A DNA stretch of 64,000 nucleotides from Solea solea (taxonomy: Eukaryota; Chordata; Actinopteri; Pleuronectiformes; Soleidae), in NCBI RefSeq assembly GCF_958295425.1, contig NC_081154.1:10285766-10349765 (forward strand). Reading direction: 5' to 3'. A model generated the notes under the pieces. The model searched no databases and had not been told where the DNA came from. It saw only the letters and a program-made list of their open reading frames with translations. This document shows, in pieces, positions 35,002 through 47,596 of the stretch. The position numbers were made by a program, and so were the translations under genes. Each line of letters starts with the position of its first letter. Positions within the stretch are counted from its first letter, which is position 1.

Positions 35002-36954
35002 CATACCATACTTCACTCCACTGCTATGTTTATCTCTAGTGACAACTTTCTAGGCCAGACTATTGTTTCACTGTTTATCTGAACCTCAGGCTCCAAAACC
35101 AGCAGCACTATGATTCAGTCTTTCTGCTCCCTTTTATAGTCTGCGGGTATGAAGTGAGTGCAGGCGGTTGGGAGAGGAATGAAGAGAGGGAAGCATCATG
35201 GGAAGAAATTGGTGTCTTTTTCAAGGTCCCACCAAGGGCCCATGATTCAAGCCTCATCAGAGCCTGGAAAGAACTGTCTCCTATACCTAAATCCCCAAAA
35301 CAATTCATGTAAGGAGTACTTCCCTTCTACTTTCAATACTTGCATTACATTTCATAAGGTTGCTTTTATTTCTGCCCACTAAATATGAAGCTCGGCCTAA
35401 AGGCAATGCACAATTAGCGTACCTTAACCTAAGAAGAAAGAAAAAGAAAAAACAAAAACAAGGAGAAAGTGCTCACCTGGCCTTTTTGCAGGCAAGTAAA
35501 AATTAAAAAAAAAAAAAGGCCACCTTCCAGCGCCTCAACTTGCAAGCTGGCAAACTAAGGTAATTGCTAATGGCTCTAGCTTCACATGTAGCACACAGAT
35601 ATGAGAGACCTATCAATTGTGTCCCTTTACCACATTCTGCTGCTAAAATACTGCTATATTTTGCTCCTGCTCAACAGTTTTCAGAGGGGCTCTTGAATAG
35701 CAAGCCGTTGTGGATTTTTTCCCCCGCAAAAAGTCTTTTCAAAACCCTTTCTTTTAACTTCACTGCATTGTGTTAGATGCATAAAAAGAAAACCTACCTA
35801 CATGGTTACCTGTGATACCACAAGAGAACTACAGCCAACTTGAATGGCTTTTCTTCCATGAGATCTTCATTTGTTCGCCCTTGGCTTCTTCTCTCCTCTA
35901 TTATCTCGTGTCATTTTGTCTTCCGTTACTCCTTTCTTGACCTCTCTTTCCCTTCTCCCACAAGGCCCCCGCTGTGGTCTGTAGATTCTATGTTGCAGCC
36001 CTTTGGAATCTCAGAACGATGCCAAGGACAACCCATTCAAGGGAAACACTATAGACAAAGACAAGCCACTGCGCACAGATAACCAGGATACGCATGTGTC
36101 ACGCCATGCAAACGCGTCTTCCAGCTCTACGATAAATCCAGTGATGTATCACATCTACGAAAATTCATTTTAACAGATTAACTCAACAAATGGTCAAATA
36201 TAAATAGCGAAAAACAAAGGCAATGCAGTTAATAAAGAGTCAGTATTAAAAAAAAAAAGACATTCTCGAAGCGAACATCCCCCCTCTCCACGTCACACAG
36301 TCCACGGATCCAACCATTGACTAAGAACACATCAAATACTCCACACGTCATTTTGAATCCCTGTCTCCCTCAGTGTTGTGCCTTAGTTTGGATCTTGATG
36401 TCCACTATGCCCCGAACAATACAGACTTTTCCTTAATAATGAAGCCAAGTTTGTGACAAGTTTCTGCTACGGGCCTCAGTTCCTTCACAGACATATAATA
36501 GCAGATTCATGCTTGAAAAGATAACACTAAACCCACAGCCTGACGTAGGTTAAAGAAAATTCAAACACACACAGACAATGATTTACAGATCTACAACCCG
36601 GAGAACACTGCTGTGCCAGCATGGACTTCTATCATACGGCTCCCTCATCCTGCTGGCACAGTGATTCATTCTGTACACTTAACCCAGAGAGAGCTATCAA
36701 TATACATATATATATATATATATGTATATACAAGTGAGAAAGGATTCATATGGCTGTCAGTTCCTTTGACTTGAGGGGATGAGTCTTTGGCATGTGGTGC
36801 AGGTATGAGGATCGATCAGGGCCAAAACACACAGGAGAGGGGGGAAAAAAAAAAGGGTGTTTCACACATGATGTGAATTCCCTTTTTTTTTAACTTAAAA
36901 CAATAAAGACTCAAGTCTCCTGGAATGTGATGGTTCATTGAGGAAGCAACTACA
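34365..36954. other. non-coding stretch with microsatellites
   Basis: No gene was recognised. The first 180 bp (ACTTTATTTATT onward) may be a second interspersed-repeat tail, ending in an (ATTCT)n pentanucleotide at about 34,524-34,543. Other simple repeats are (CA)n at 34,965-34,998 and (TA)n at about 36,700-36,730. The frames at 34,545-35,016 and 35,840-36,082 show no domains. Confidence 0.5.
34965..34998. repeat. (CA)n microsatellite, 34 bp
   Basis: Uninterrupted CA repeat of about 17 units. The minus-strand frame over it gives only Cys/Val. Confidence 0.95.
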
Positions 36955-37170
36955 TGGTAAATGGAGCTAAATGGACTGGATTTTGATGTCCCCTTTTGTT
37001 AGTCTTAACAACTACTGAAGACTCCCTACACTTTGAGTCCCAGTCGTCCCATTCAGACTCATTCATACAGGGCCTATTTACATTCACACCACTTCTGTGT
37101 CATGATACTGTACTACACTGGTGCATCCTGTTTACACAAGGATGACTATAAGAGGCAATTTGGAGATCTG

Positions 37171-37181
37171 TGTCTTGCCCA
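37171..37181. repeat. target-site duplication of the nested element, left copy
   Basis: TGTCTTGCCCA is repeated exactly at 37,498-37,508. Deleting one copy together with the insert rejoins the outer element at CTTGCCCAAGGACA, which is its expected continuous sequence. Confidence 0.8.
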
Positions 37182-37497
37182 TGGGGGCCACACAGCAGGG
37201 CAGGGGCTAGCACTTTTGCCTTACAGCAAAACCAAGGGCCTTTCTGTATGGCGTTTGCAGGTTCTCTCCATGTCTGTGTGGGTACTCCGGTTTCCTCCCA
37301 CAGTCCAAAAACATGCAGAGGTGAATTGGACACCCTAAACTGTCCGTAGGTGTGAGTGTTCGTCTCTGTGTGTTAGCTCTGTGATGGACAGGCGACTTGT
37401 CCAGAGTTTACCCCCCCGCCGCCTTTTGCCCTCTGTCAGCTGGGATTGATTCATGGTGATAATAAAGCAGTGGACTATGAATGAATGAATGAATGAA
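37182..37497 (+). mobile_element. SINE/LINE-tail element with (GAAT)n tail, nested
   Basis: Contains GGCCTTTCTGTATGG, GGTACTCCGGTTTCCTCCCA, CAGTCCAAAAACATGCA and TGTGATGGACAGGCGACTTG, words I recognise from a very abundant teleost dispersed repeat. The 5' head has a degenerate GGGCAGGGGCTAGCAC A-box-like part; the B-box part appears deleted. It ends in (GAAT)n, the repeat tail usual for this type, and has 11-bp target-site duplications. It inserted into an older SINE-like element, so it is the younger of the two. Confidence 0.75.
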
Positions 37498-37592
37498 TGT
37501 CTTGCCCAAGGACAGTATGACAGGCAGACCAGGGGGAACGCGGTAAACCCCGACCTTCTGATTAGCGGACGATCTGCTCACACCTGAGCATG

Positions 37593-38764
37593 TAAAGAGG
37601 CCGATGACCTTGCATGGGTTATATTTATAAAACCAAATACAAGTCCTCGTCGTCATACAGTTCTCCTATTCATGTGTGAGTGATTACCACGAAGACAAAA
37701 GGAGGCTGTGAGTGCAGGTTTAAATCCTTTGCCACTTGGGTATCTGCGAAATGAGAGAGAAAATGTGAAAAAGAAAGTAGAACAAAATGATTAAGATGGG
37801 TCAGTAATGTAACACATAATGTGTCCCAAGCTCCTCAAGCCCAAAAGGAAACAGCTATAACACAAGAACCAACACCAAGTACATTCCTCTTTCCTTTTGG
37901 CCCAATGAATATGCATGACGGCAATCTTTGCTGTGATGTGCCGGGCCCTTCCACCTTATCTAAACACCAAGGTGAGCCCTGAGGCATACCTGTCAAATTA
38001 ACACACTTCTATAAGAGGTTAAATGGAACTACAGGATAAATGCCTCGGGGAGATCTGCTCAGTCTATAGTCTTGTGTCTAACCAACACTGTTGGAGCCAA
38101 TCTCAATCAGGACACCCACATGTAATCTGTGTCTTGGCCACACCAGAAGATGTTAATGCAACCTTGGCATGTTACAAACTCACCTGCTGTTCCACACTGC
38201 TGGATTACTGACAAAATGTGCAGGAGATCACAAAGTGTCAAATAAATTGAAGGAGAAGGAATGTACGTGTGAGTTATGTCAGCTGGCACCATCTTTCATT
38301 TCCTCGTGTTTAATCACAGACCCATCATCTGCAAGAGGTAAGTGAGTCTCCTCCAGGCAGATATTTACATTTCAAAACCCGTGTTTTTCTCATCCTTCCT
38401 TCAATTCTTGGAGAAGCAGATCCGAGGCTTCTTAAACTGAACTGGAATGAATTCCACACAGAAAAGATGAGGCTGAGGCAGAGGGGTAGATATCCTGAGC
38501 ACTTTTTTCTGTGCAACAAATGGCCTCTGAGCTTCAGGCCTGCCCAAAACACTTAAGACCTTTATTACAGGCACTTAACCATTGGGCCCATCAGTGTTAG
38601 CAATGGGCTTTAAGTCACAGATAATGGGCAGACATGCACACACACACACACGGTATCATCATCTGTTCTCAGTCAGTAGTGTAAAGCTGTGGATTAGATT
38701 CAAGATTTTTATTTTTTTTTTTTTAACATCTGCATACACAAGTGTATGCATGCAGTCTCTGTAA
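37593..38764. other. non-coding stretch, no gene recognised
   Basis: Mixed sequence with short overlapping frames and no domain resemblance. A small (CA)n lies at about 38,637-38,651 and a poly-T run at about 38,712-38,724. Confidence 0.45.
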
Positions 38765-39060
38765 AGGCCCAGTGTGTAATATTTTGGAGGATTTATTGGA
38801 AGACAAGTTTGTCTGTATAATCGCTCTAAGAATTGTTTTTTTTTTGTTTTGTTTCGTAACACCGACAACATGCAAGTGCACTTTGTGTTGCAGAACTCAC
38901 ACGACGGTTTGTGCTATCGGAAAAATCCCAACAGATTATAGCCAACATGAGATTATTACGGTAATTTCAATTTGCGCTTTTGCAAGAAGCTGGAGAATCG
39001 CCGCCTTTCTCACCAGAGAGGACAGAGTTGGAAAAAACTTCATTTTTTTGGCCAAAAAAT
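38765..39060. mobile_element. possible interspersed repeat (CAGTGTGTAATATTT type)
   Basis: Begins AAAGGCCCAGTGTGTAATAT and continues GGAGGATTTATTGG, words I associate with a dispersed fish repeat. I could not find its other end, inverted repeats or a target-site duplication. It could equally be unique sequence. Confidence 0.3.
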
Positions 39061-42000
39061 GATATTGTAAATATATCAATATATCAATAATAAAAATATG
39101 TTGTATACTGTAAAAAATTCAAATTTAACAATCAAAATCTGTTGTTTGTGTATAACTGCCAGATATTTGAAGGAAATAATAGACAAAAACACTTACTCAC
39201 AGGACATTTTCTGGCACCTTTTATGGTTAAAATAAGCATAAAATAAGTCCAGACAGACAATTGGAGGGTTAGGTGTTAAAGGGTTAAGGCTTTTTAGACG
39301 CGCTTTACAGAGTGTGCATATCACATGTGAATGGGAAGCTTACACAAACAGATAAGAATGAAATTCTTTGGAGTTTGTGAAGGCCACGATGGTTCCCAAA
39401 CATGGGTGGGGAAGAGAGGAGTGAGCACAGGAGTCCTCCCATGTGTTGGAGACAATCTGCAGTCTCACCATTGGATGTCACTAATCCTTACACCTTAGAC
39501 GTGTAATGAGTTTAAAGAGATATTGCTGCTGTCATTTTACCATCATTGTGCATGGTGGCTTAAAGTGTGGTAGCAATACACAGGAAGATATTTAAAGTAT
39601 AGGTGAGTGTGTTTCTGTGTGGCATACTGCATGTGCTTATATATATATATATATATGTATATATGCCTCTGTTGTCTGCATGTCTTCAGGCTGGTTTTCT
39701 TTCTTATTGTGTTTTCCAGTGGTTGCGCAGAACAATTAGCATTCCAGTCTGTCCCTGGTCTCCTATGAGATGTCTCCTCATTTGAAGATGAAACATCCCC
39801 TTAAGCTTGAGTGAGTGTCAGAAAGAGAGAGAGAGAGAGAAAGAAAGAGAGAGAGGGAGAGACAGAGGGTGTAGAGAGATATTAGTTTATGTTGGAAGGT
39901 CAGGGTAGGCAAGCTGAATATGCAGTATCCCTTCACAGTCAAGGCTTTCAGGTGTGACGTTAACCTAAGCCCTGACCCTGATGTAAAAATATGCGTTTTG
40001 TTTCTCAGTCTACAATGTGGGCCAGGCAGAAAATGTGAGGTACAAGGCAGCGACAGGTTTTGGCTGTATAAAAAAAAATACTGTAGTGGAGAAGTAGTGG
40101 AGAAACAGAAATGTGAATGTTCTCCAAATGCAAATTGCACACGCTTCTAAGGGTACATAGAAAAAGTACACAAAGGCACACAGACACATGTGCTGCACAC
40201 CCGCATCGACCCTCTCTCCCATGAGTCATCCACTGCAACCTCATTCATCAATATCAACACACACACACACACACACCCATGAGTGTTGTTCCAATATCCC
40301 CACTCATTAACATATTGCAATCCACAACACAATACCCTCACCATAACAGCTAAATGCCTAATCCAAACCCTAACTAACCCAGAAACATGTTTTTTCCCCT
40401 TGTGGGAACCTCAGTTTTATCTCAACTGTGACACTAGTTCACCTCAGGGTTAATTTTTTTATCTGAAATTCAATAATCCTTTTTAAAACTTGGGTGGGAA
40501 AGTTCAAACTCAAACACAGAATATACAGCCTACAAGCATGTCAGACTGTGTGAAGTAATAGTTTTCCAGCACTGGCCGCTGGGAATGTAGCTTGGCCTGC
40601 ATCCATGCGCTCTTTGTTCACCGGAAGAAGACAACAGTGATTTTGTTATATGTGATATGTTGTTTTGTTTTTTCGGTGACAATGAGGACAGAAATAGACT
40701 TAAATGTCCTCCTGAGAGGACATTCCCAATGCTAAAGCACATGAACGTGGCTGGTGGTAATATTTCTGGTTGATAGGTTCATAGATGACACAGGAACAAA
40801 CATCTGCGGACTCAGTTCTTAGACCAGGGTTTTTGGTAAATAAATGACAGACCTAGTACATTAAAACACGTCCAACCAGAATACAATGTCAGTGAACACT
40901 CTTGCACACATGCATGTTCTCACAATTAATCTGCTGCTTCCTCCACATCAGTCCAACAGATGTTTGAAGAGAAAAGGACATACCGGAATTTTGCTAATGT
41001 GCAATAATTCGATTATTTTCCTCTTCCCTCATTTCATTTTCTCCTTCCATCAACAGCTTGTAATTTATTTGCCCGGCCACGTTACCCCCCTTACATTCAT
41101 ACTTATATCAGTATGTCTTATTCAATCTTCTCTCTTTTTATTACCCCATCCCACACTCCCATCTTTATGTCTTCTTTCTTTCTTTTTTTTGGTGCATCTC
41201 TTTCCATTTCGCTATATTCCACAAGCTCATCCCCCAGTTTCTGATAAAAAAGTAATAAGGGGTCCTAATGGCTTCAATTCCCTTCCCGCTCCTCTCCCGG
41301 TTATCCACCGTGTATTGCATTCTTGAAGATAGCTCCTTCATTGTTTCTAAAACAAAGGGCAACTGTGTGTGCGCATGTGTCTTTCACATATCTGCAGATA
41401 TAAATGCACCTAAGGTGTGTGCGTACGTGCACTCAGTGCTCACGCGTGCTTTCAACAATTGTGTATTTATGTGTGCGACTTCTCCCCTGTGATTCCACCC
41501 CACCACTTAGGCCACAGGTTTAATTGAATAGTGTAAGAGGTTGGCTGGTCTTGGCTTCAGTGGGAGACGGTAACCCCCCTCGGTTCATGCTTAGGGGCTT
41601 GCCTGGGGCTATAAAACTTTCACTAAAGCAACCTCATGCACGCTCTGGACAGCGTGAATACAATATGAGTCTTGATATGTGCTGGTGAAAAGAGAGAGAG
41701 AGAGAAGGTCAATGTTGTCCTCATCTGCTCTTTTCTTTTCTTGGAAGCGCCATAGATCCACTTTTAATCTCACTCTGATCTCCTCGTCGTATAGTGAGAA
41801 GAGACCCAATTTGCACACAGGCTTTGGTTCTATTCTACTTTTATAACTCAGACAATGACTTGTGCCACCACACAGGATGAATGACTCTCATAAATACTTC
41901 ATCTGAAAAGGGGGATCCATTCAAAGTACCTATAAATGGCCTTAATATACTATGAAACCCAAACCTCATAAAATGCATGCCTGCTGATTCAATTTACTTT

Positions 42001-45000
42001 TTAATTTACAAAAGACTCTCTTATACCACAGATATAATACGGCTTGGACTTTAATAAATAATTGTTGTCAGATTATTTATGAATACATTTTTCAGTTTGA
42101 AGAACAACTTATTAGAATGAATGAACGCCAGTGAAGACTCAAGACGCCAGTAGATTTGTTGATAAAGACGATATATTAAAATACAGTGGAAAAAAAACCT
42201 CATCACCGCGTCATGGACAACAAGCAACATGAATGTTCTGTCTGGATTCAAATCCCTGGCAGCTCGACTCTTTCTAATTTTGATATCTTTTGGCTTTTTA
42301 TGAGGCGCTGCAATGGTGAGGAGACGCATGATTTATATTTTGCCAACAGTGGAAGAAGTTGAAGATACCGTACATCAGTTTCAAGGTTGGTTTTTGAAAA
42401 AGCAGTTCTTCGCAATTAAGTGTTCAATGATTTATTTTATTTATTTTAGTATCTGGCATTTTTAATTAGATTATCTACGTGCAAATCCAAGAACACACAA
42501 ATAAACAAGTGCAGAGTGCACCTTTTTTACGTTTTTATTAAGTAGCTAAGATGCACAAGGTTCATTGTCATGTTCAATTAAATAGCTTAAACGTCTTTTA
42601 TTGCTCTAAATGAGTGTAAAATGACTGCCATCTCTGCCATCTCAAAAAAAACATACTCTCATACATCCATCTGAACACATTCCCCAGTGAGATAGCTGGA
42701 AATGATGTTCCTTCACCTCGATGTCTCTTTGCCTCTTTCTCGACTTTGTCAACTGTATTCCCAAAATGAGCTGGGGGTGAGTGGAAAGACAGCAAAAAAA
42801 AAAGAAAAACAACATGGGCTGTGAGATAGATGGGGAAGGCTTGAGCAGAGGTGAGACATTAATAGTGACAGGGCAGAACCATTGAGAGCCCTACGATGAT
42901 TCCTCCGCAGCCTCCAAAAGGTGTGGGATGAGGTAATGACTTGATGGCGACATCTGGAGATGGAGGTACTGCTGAGAGGTAGATGCAGGGCTAATGCGTG
43001 TAGATGGTGACTCTTTGGTGGAGGGAGATGCATTATTTTTGACAGGGTTGGGTTGAGAGCCCTCTAAAAGCCTGGGGTTCCAGCTCAGACCTCACTAACA
43101 TCAATCCCTTGACTAAGCTAGTGGAGGCTTGTCTGCGTAAGTGGACCTGACAACACCCCCACCCCCCCAACCCCACCCAACAATGAGGTTTCCCCGCACA
43201 TGCACTACTCCACAGATTACTTCAGCCAAGGAAACGTCTGCAGGGAGTTGTCTATTTTCGTGCACTTCCTATAGCGTGCTGGCAACATCTCCAGTTTTGC
43301 CGAATGGTCGAACACCACGTTGACAAATCTGTTATCCAGCAGATTTATATGGCACTGCTTCCTAATATAGTGTGAAAACAAAAAGATCATACTGATGACA
43401 TACAGTATCTTTAACATATGGTGAGGTGACAAGCTAACAAGCTAGAGAGCCCACAGAAAATAACATCACATACTTCTATATATCACTTGGCTTCTAAAAA
43501 TAATAAAACATTTGATGCTCTGGGAGCTTATGGATATCAGCGACATCTAAAACAGTGATACAGATCAGATTGCTGCTATTTGCTTCTTCCAACTGAAGGT
43601 ACGAGGCGACGCATTATTTGCGTAAATAAGGTAATAAGATAAAGTCAATTGTAATCGTAAAAACATCAGAATTACATTTGGAAATGTATTTCCAAACAGT
43701 TGTTCTCGCTATGAAATGCTGAAGACTAGTTTTTATTGAGTGTTCTGTAACAATATTTTTTGAACAGGGGGAAAAAAAAAAAAACACAAGAAAAACCTTT
43801 GGACAAAAGAACTGTGAGGCACATTTAGTATAGCTGTTCTGAAGCTGTCAAGCGTATCACATAAAGAAGACGGATTTTGCCCAGTTGTGGCGAAGCCCTA
43901 AAAAAAAAAATGTTATTTTCCATTTAGAACTTCTCATCTATTTTGGCTCAAAAGTTGACATTGTTTTGCCAGCTGCTTTTTTTTTCCAAGGCTAAGACTG
44001 AATCTCAGTCCTAAGTTAGATAAGCATCTTCAAGTATATACAGCGCCTACTTCCATGTGCATTTTATACTTCTTTATTCTCTTATTTACTTGTATAAAGG
44101 GTCACAGGGCTCTTATAAGATGCATATTTGATTTTTCTTGTGAAGCTTGGAATATACATAAATTGAAATGTAATTAAATGAACAGTATTTCCACAAAACA
44201 GGAATTTAATTCAAGCCGAAGTTAAACTGTTAAAGCCCTGTTGTACTGGCACATGTGCTCTCGGTCAGAGTTGCAAATGTAAATGTGCAGGATAATTCAC
44301 GAGTATGCCGACAGCTCCTTGCAGGGTTGGTGCATATGGTCAAATGTTGAATAATATAATTCACATTTAATTAACAAAACAGACCTATATTGTGTGAAAG
44401 CCCGAAAACTATGATCCGACTAAAAGCAGATCTGGAAAATAAACAGCAATGGCAGCATCACAGATTATGAGACACTGACAAAAAGAAAATGTACTATTTT
44501 GAGACACGCAGACACAGTTTGGAATTGATTTATGCACCTTAATCATACGGTGAAGGCAAGAGCCAGCCGTTTTCTTTCTGTTAAACACTCTTCGTTACTT
44601 TTAACTATGCCGCTGTCATCGTTCGTTGTCCCTGGGCGTGTTTACATGCACATGTACCCTTTGCTTATTTTGTGCCTGTTACTTGATGCTGAATATTTAG
44701 ACAATGAATGGGCTCGAGTATTAGAGCTGGAGTCATACCGTGAACCAGCCGTGCATGTAGGTGCACTACTGTAACTTCTGTAAACTGACAGTAATCTAAT
44801 TGCTTTAGTTAAAAGACTCAATCTCCTGGTCTCCACGCTGGCACTGTCACCACTGCATTAGACGGGGTGACCTCTAAAGACACCATGACCCCTCAGAATG
44901 TACTGACTTTTCACAAATATGATACTATTCAGACAAAGTCTTCTACGCTGTACTACATCAATTTCCCCTCACGTCCAAGGTGCCAGATGCTGTGTTCAGC

Positions 45001-45198
45001 TGGCAGAGCTACAGAGCAGGAGAAGCAGCAACAGGGAGAGACAAAATGAAAAGAGAGGTGAGGTTTGGTGAGGCCCAAATGGCTTTGGTGGCTGGAGGCA
45101 ATGGATCGGCATCACAAAGGCTTTTTTTTTTGCTATGTGTTATTTATCATCTACCTTTGTAAATGTGAGCTTCAGTCCAGAGCCAGAAAATAGGCGGA
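39061..45198. other. non-coding stretch, no gene recognised
   Basis: Six kilobases without a supported gene. Simple repeats include (TA)n at about 39,638-39,664, (GA)n at about 39,821-39,863, (CA)n at about 40,256-40,276 and a short (GA)n near 41,691-41,706. The frame at 39,920-40,150 is Cys-rich in its second half but matches no Cys-rich domain spacing I know. The 146-codon frame at 40,886-41,326 is Leu/Phe/Pro-rich from pyrimidine-rich DNA. AT-rich DNA dominates 41,990-42,600 and 43,440-44,240. Confidence 0.45.
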
Positions 45199-45216
45199 GG
45201 GGGGGGGGGGGGGGGG
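45199..45216 (+). repeat. G18 homopolymer
   Basis: An unbroken run of 18 G residues directly after GGCGGA. Long G runs are rare and can form quadruplex structures. They are also frequent sites of sequencing or assembly length error. Confidence 0.9.
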
Positions 45217-47570
45217 AGCTGGACCAATTGGTTCAGCACAAAAACTCCTTTTTGTGTATTTAGAGAGAAAAATACTGTCAAATATCCTTGCTCGTCTGTG
45301 AAACTTCTGGAACTTTCATTGATTTATTCTGACAAGAGAAGTGCTTTTAGTATTTTTGGAAAAAAAAATTCGGCTCCACAGTTCCACTGTGCCTAAAAGT
45401 GGGGGATGCTGAAGGTTCGATACTGAATAAATCTGCCGAATGGCTTTCTGTGCCAATGCCGAAACATCTGTGAAAGCTTATTTGTCTGTCTCCTAATTTT
45501 CTATGGTGCCATAAAGAAAGGTTGGGTGTTGAGAGGTCATCCTTCAGTTGTCAGCACGACTCAAAGCGTCTCTTCTATGAAACACTTCTCTGTCCTTTTG
45601 TGCTGAAAACACAACCGACTTATGCAGCTGTTGCAAAATGCACAGTTGTCTGAATTGCAGCTCTGCTTGAATTGCAAGTGGGAACTCAAAATAGGTCACA
45701 GCCAGCTTCTTTATGTGGGATCCAGGATGACGAGAGCCAGCATTTTTCCTCAGCGATTGTGTTCAAAGACTGTGAATGGAAAAAACGGCGCACGCGCTTT
45801 TGTCAACCGTCAGTGAACAATTGCTGCTAAAAATTAAACGTGGCAAATCTCTAGTCCGCGTCTTTTGCAGAGAATTCCCATTTGAAGAGCCAAACAAAAC
45901 CTCCAAAAATGGTCGCGTCATCAATGTAATTGGTGACAATGCGGTGATATTGTTAAGAAATTGGGTTACAGGCATGAATGGGTGAATTGATCGGTGAATA
46001 ATAATGGTGAGACCTACAGGAGGTACAAGATCAAACCAGAAAAAAAGTTAAAATTGACTGGTTTATAATGTATAGCGTCTCCTCTTCACACTCGTCATAT
46101 GGCAGCTTGCTTCATGGGCGCACTTTTCTACTGTATGTGCCTGAAAAGACAACATAGGCTGACATCACAGCTGCTCCATCTGCTTACTTATTGTTATTAG
46201 CGGGTGAAACAGAACAATGAGACGAGGTGAGAACACGGGACGCCACCTCTAACTATACCTCTTCCTTCCCCTTTAATCCCTGTCAATCAATATACCAATG
46301 TATGGAGGGGTGGGAAGGGGGGACTGAGAAGATGGAAAGAAAAAGAGACAGTGAGAGATGGAGAGGCAGAAAAAAAGTTAGATTAACTCACGGAAAGAAA
46401 CGCTGCAAAATGAATGTAAGGAAGATAAAGATGGATGTGCGGGGGTTTGCGAGGTAATATGATTCAGAAATCGATATTTAAAATCATTGCTGGCGAAATG
46501 CAGTCAGACTTATATTGGATGATACCCAAATGCAGGTGCAAAACGTGCGAGGACTCGTATATATACACACACTGTTTATATATAGAGACAGTATGTATAG
46601 AAAAGAACAGTGCAGCTCGTGTATCAGTGATCATACTGTTCACACAGCCGCTGTCCATGGTGCTGCAAAGCAAAAAAAGACAACACACAGCCACCTTAAC
46701 AAGCTCATTTATTCCGTACTCAGCTTTCAAGACTTGTTTATCAGTAAAGATAAATGACACTACAATTTATCCCACTGCCGGGGTTTTTTTTTTTGGTGCT
46801 TGTTCAAAAATATATAAATGTTACAACTCAATAAAAGACTAAATTAATTTGCGAAGATAGAAAATATACTTGAATAGAAAGTTTTACTGCAGTGAAGCGA
46901 CACATAGTTTTTTTAACTAATGACAGTGATGTTGGCAAAAACCTTTGATTTGACACAACAGTTCAGTGGCGGTCCACACTGTAACAAGCTTCTGTTGAAG
47001 TCAGTGTCAAAGTGTGTTTACTTGCTCTCATTAACAGTAGTATTTCTTCAGTGTGGGCTTATTACTCTATTGACACTTATTTAACCCTTAGAACAAAGAG
47101 CACTATGTTTAAACATGCAGTAAATACAGAATGTGCAATATAGAGTGTCTTATATCCTTTTTTCCATCTTTTTCCATAACCTATAGGCAACCTGATGGAA
47201 AAAAACACATTTGAACACACTTTGTAAACACACCTGAGCAAAAAAGTACTCAAAGTGTTTCAAATTGGACTGAATTTGTGCAAATTTGCAAATACAGTCA
47301 CAGTTCAAAGTTCAAAAAAGAAAAAAAAACATCACCAAAAATGCGATATAAAATGAATCATAACTTTAACACATAAGAAGATGAAAAAAAAAGCTTGAAT
47401 ATGTGACCTATAAACACACACCCCCAGGATGTCCATATAAGGAGTTGTGTATTATTCCCACAGCAAATTAGCATGGGTGCTCCTAAGGGTGAGCCCTAAG
47501 CGTTAATTTAGCCATAACATTAGGTTGAAAGGAACGAACACTGAGAGACACCGAGGACAGAGGGAGACAT
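45217..47570. other. non-coding stretch, no gene recognised
   Basis: No gene or mobile-element end was recognised. The 135-codon frame at 46,435-46,842 and its antisense counterpart have no domain signature. Composition turns AT-rich after 46,850 with several poly-A runs near 47,310-47,390. Confidence 0.45.
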
Positions 47571-47596
47571 ATGTGTCATCACACATGATGACACAT
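47571..47596. repeat. perfect 11-bp inverted repeat (hairpin)
   Basis: ATGTGTCATCA at 47,571-47,581 and its exact reverse complement TGATGACACAT at 47,586-47,596 flank a 4-nt loop (CACA). The palindrome contains TGATGACA, which resembles CRE/AP-1-type half-sites. It sits in a segment of mixed composition (47,440-47,700) without a gene. Confidence 0.85.

Larger units (their letters stand above)
36955..37592 (-). mobile_element. tRNA-derived SINE-like element, reverse, split by a nested insertion
   Basis: The left part (36,955-37,181) begins TGGTAAATGGA and contains CATTCACACCACTT-type words. The right part (37,509-37,592) contains GACCTTCTGATTAGCGGACGA and ends in CACCTGAGCA. Read in reverse, this matches the plan of a common fish SINE: a tRNA-like head with GCTCAGG, a GGTCG...GGTTTACCGC region in place of a B box, a CTTGGGCAAGACA segment, and a tail with the CCATTTACC end. 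It is old and degraded. The family name is not claimed. Confidence 0.6.

Noticed and set aside
39920..40150. Cys-rich frame that looked like a secreted-domain exon between a TTTCTCAG acceptor and a GGTACAAG donor
   Set aside because: The Cys spacing matches no EGF-, kringle- or TIL-type pattern I know, and part of the frame crosses a poly-A tract. Unsupported.
40886..41326. 146-codon Leu/Phe-rich frame resembling a membrane protein
   Set aside because: Hydrophobicity comes from pyrimidine-rich DNA (CTT/TTC/CTC runs). No regular membrane-segment pattern or homology.
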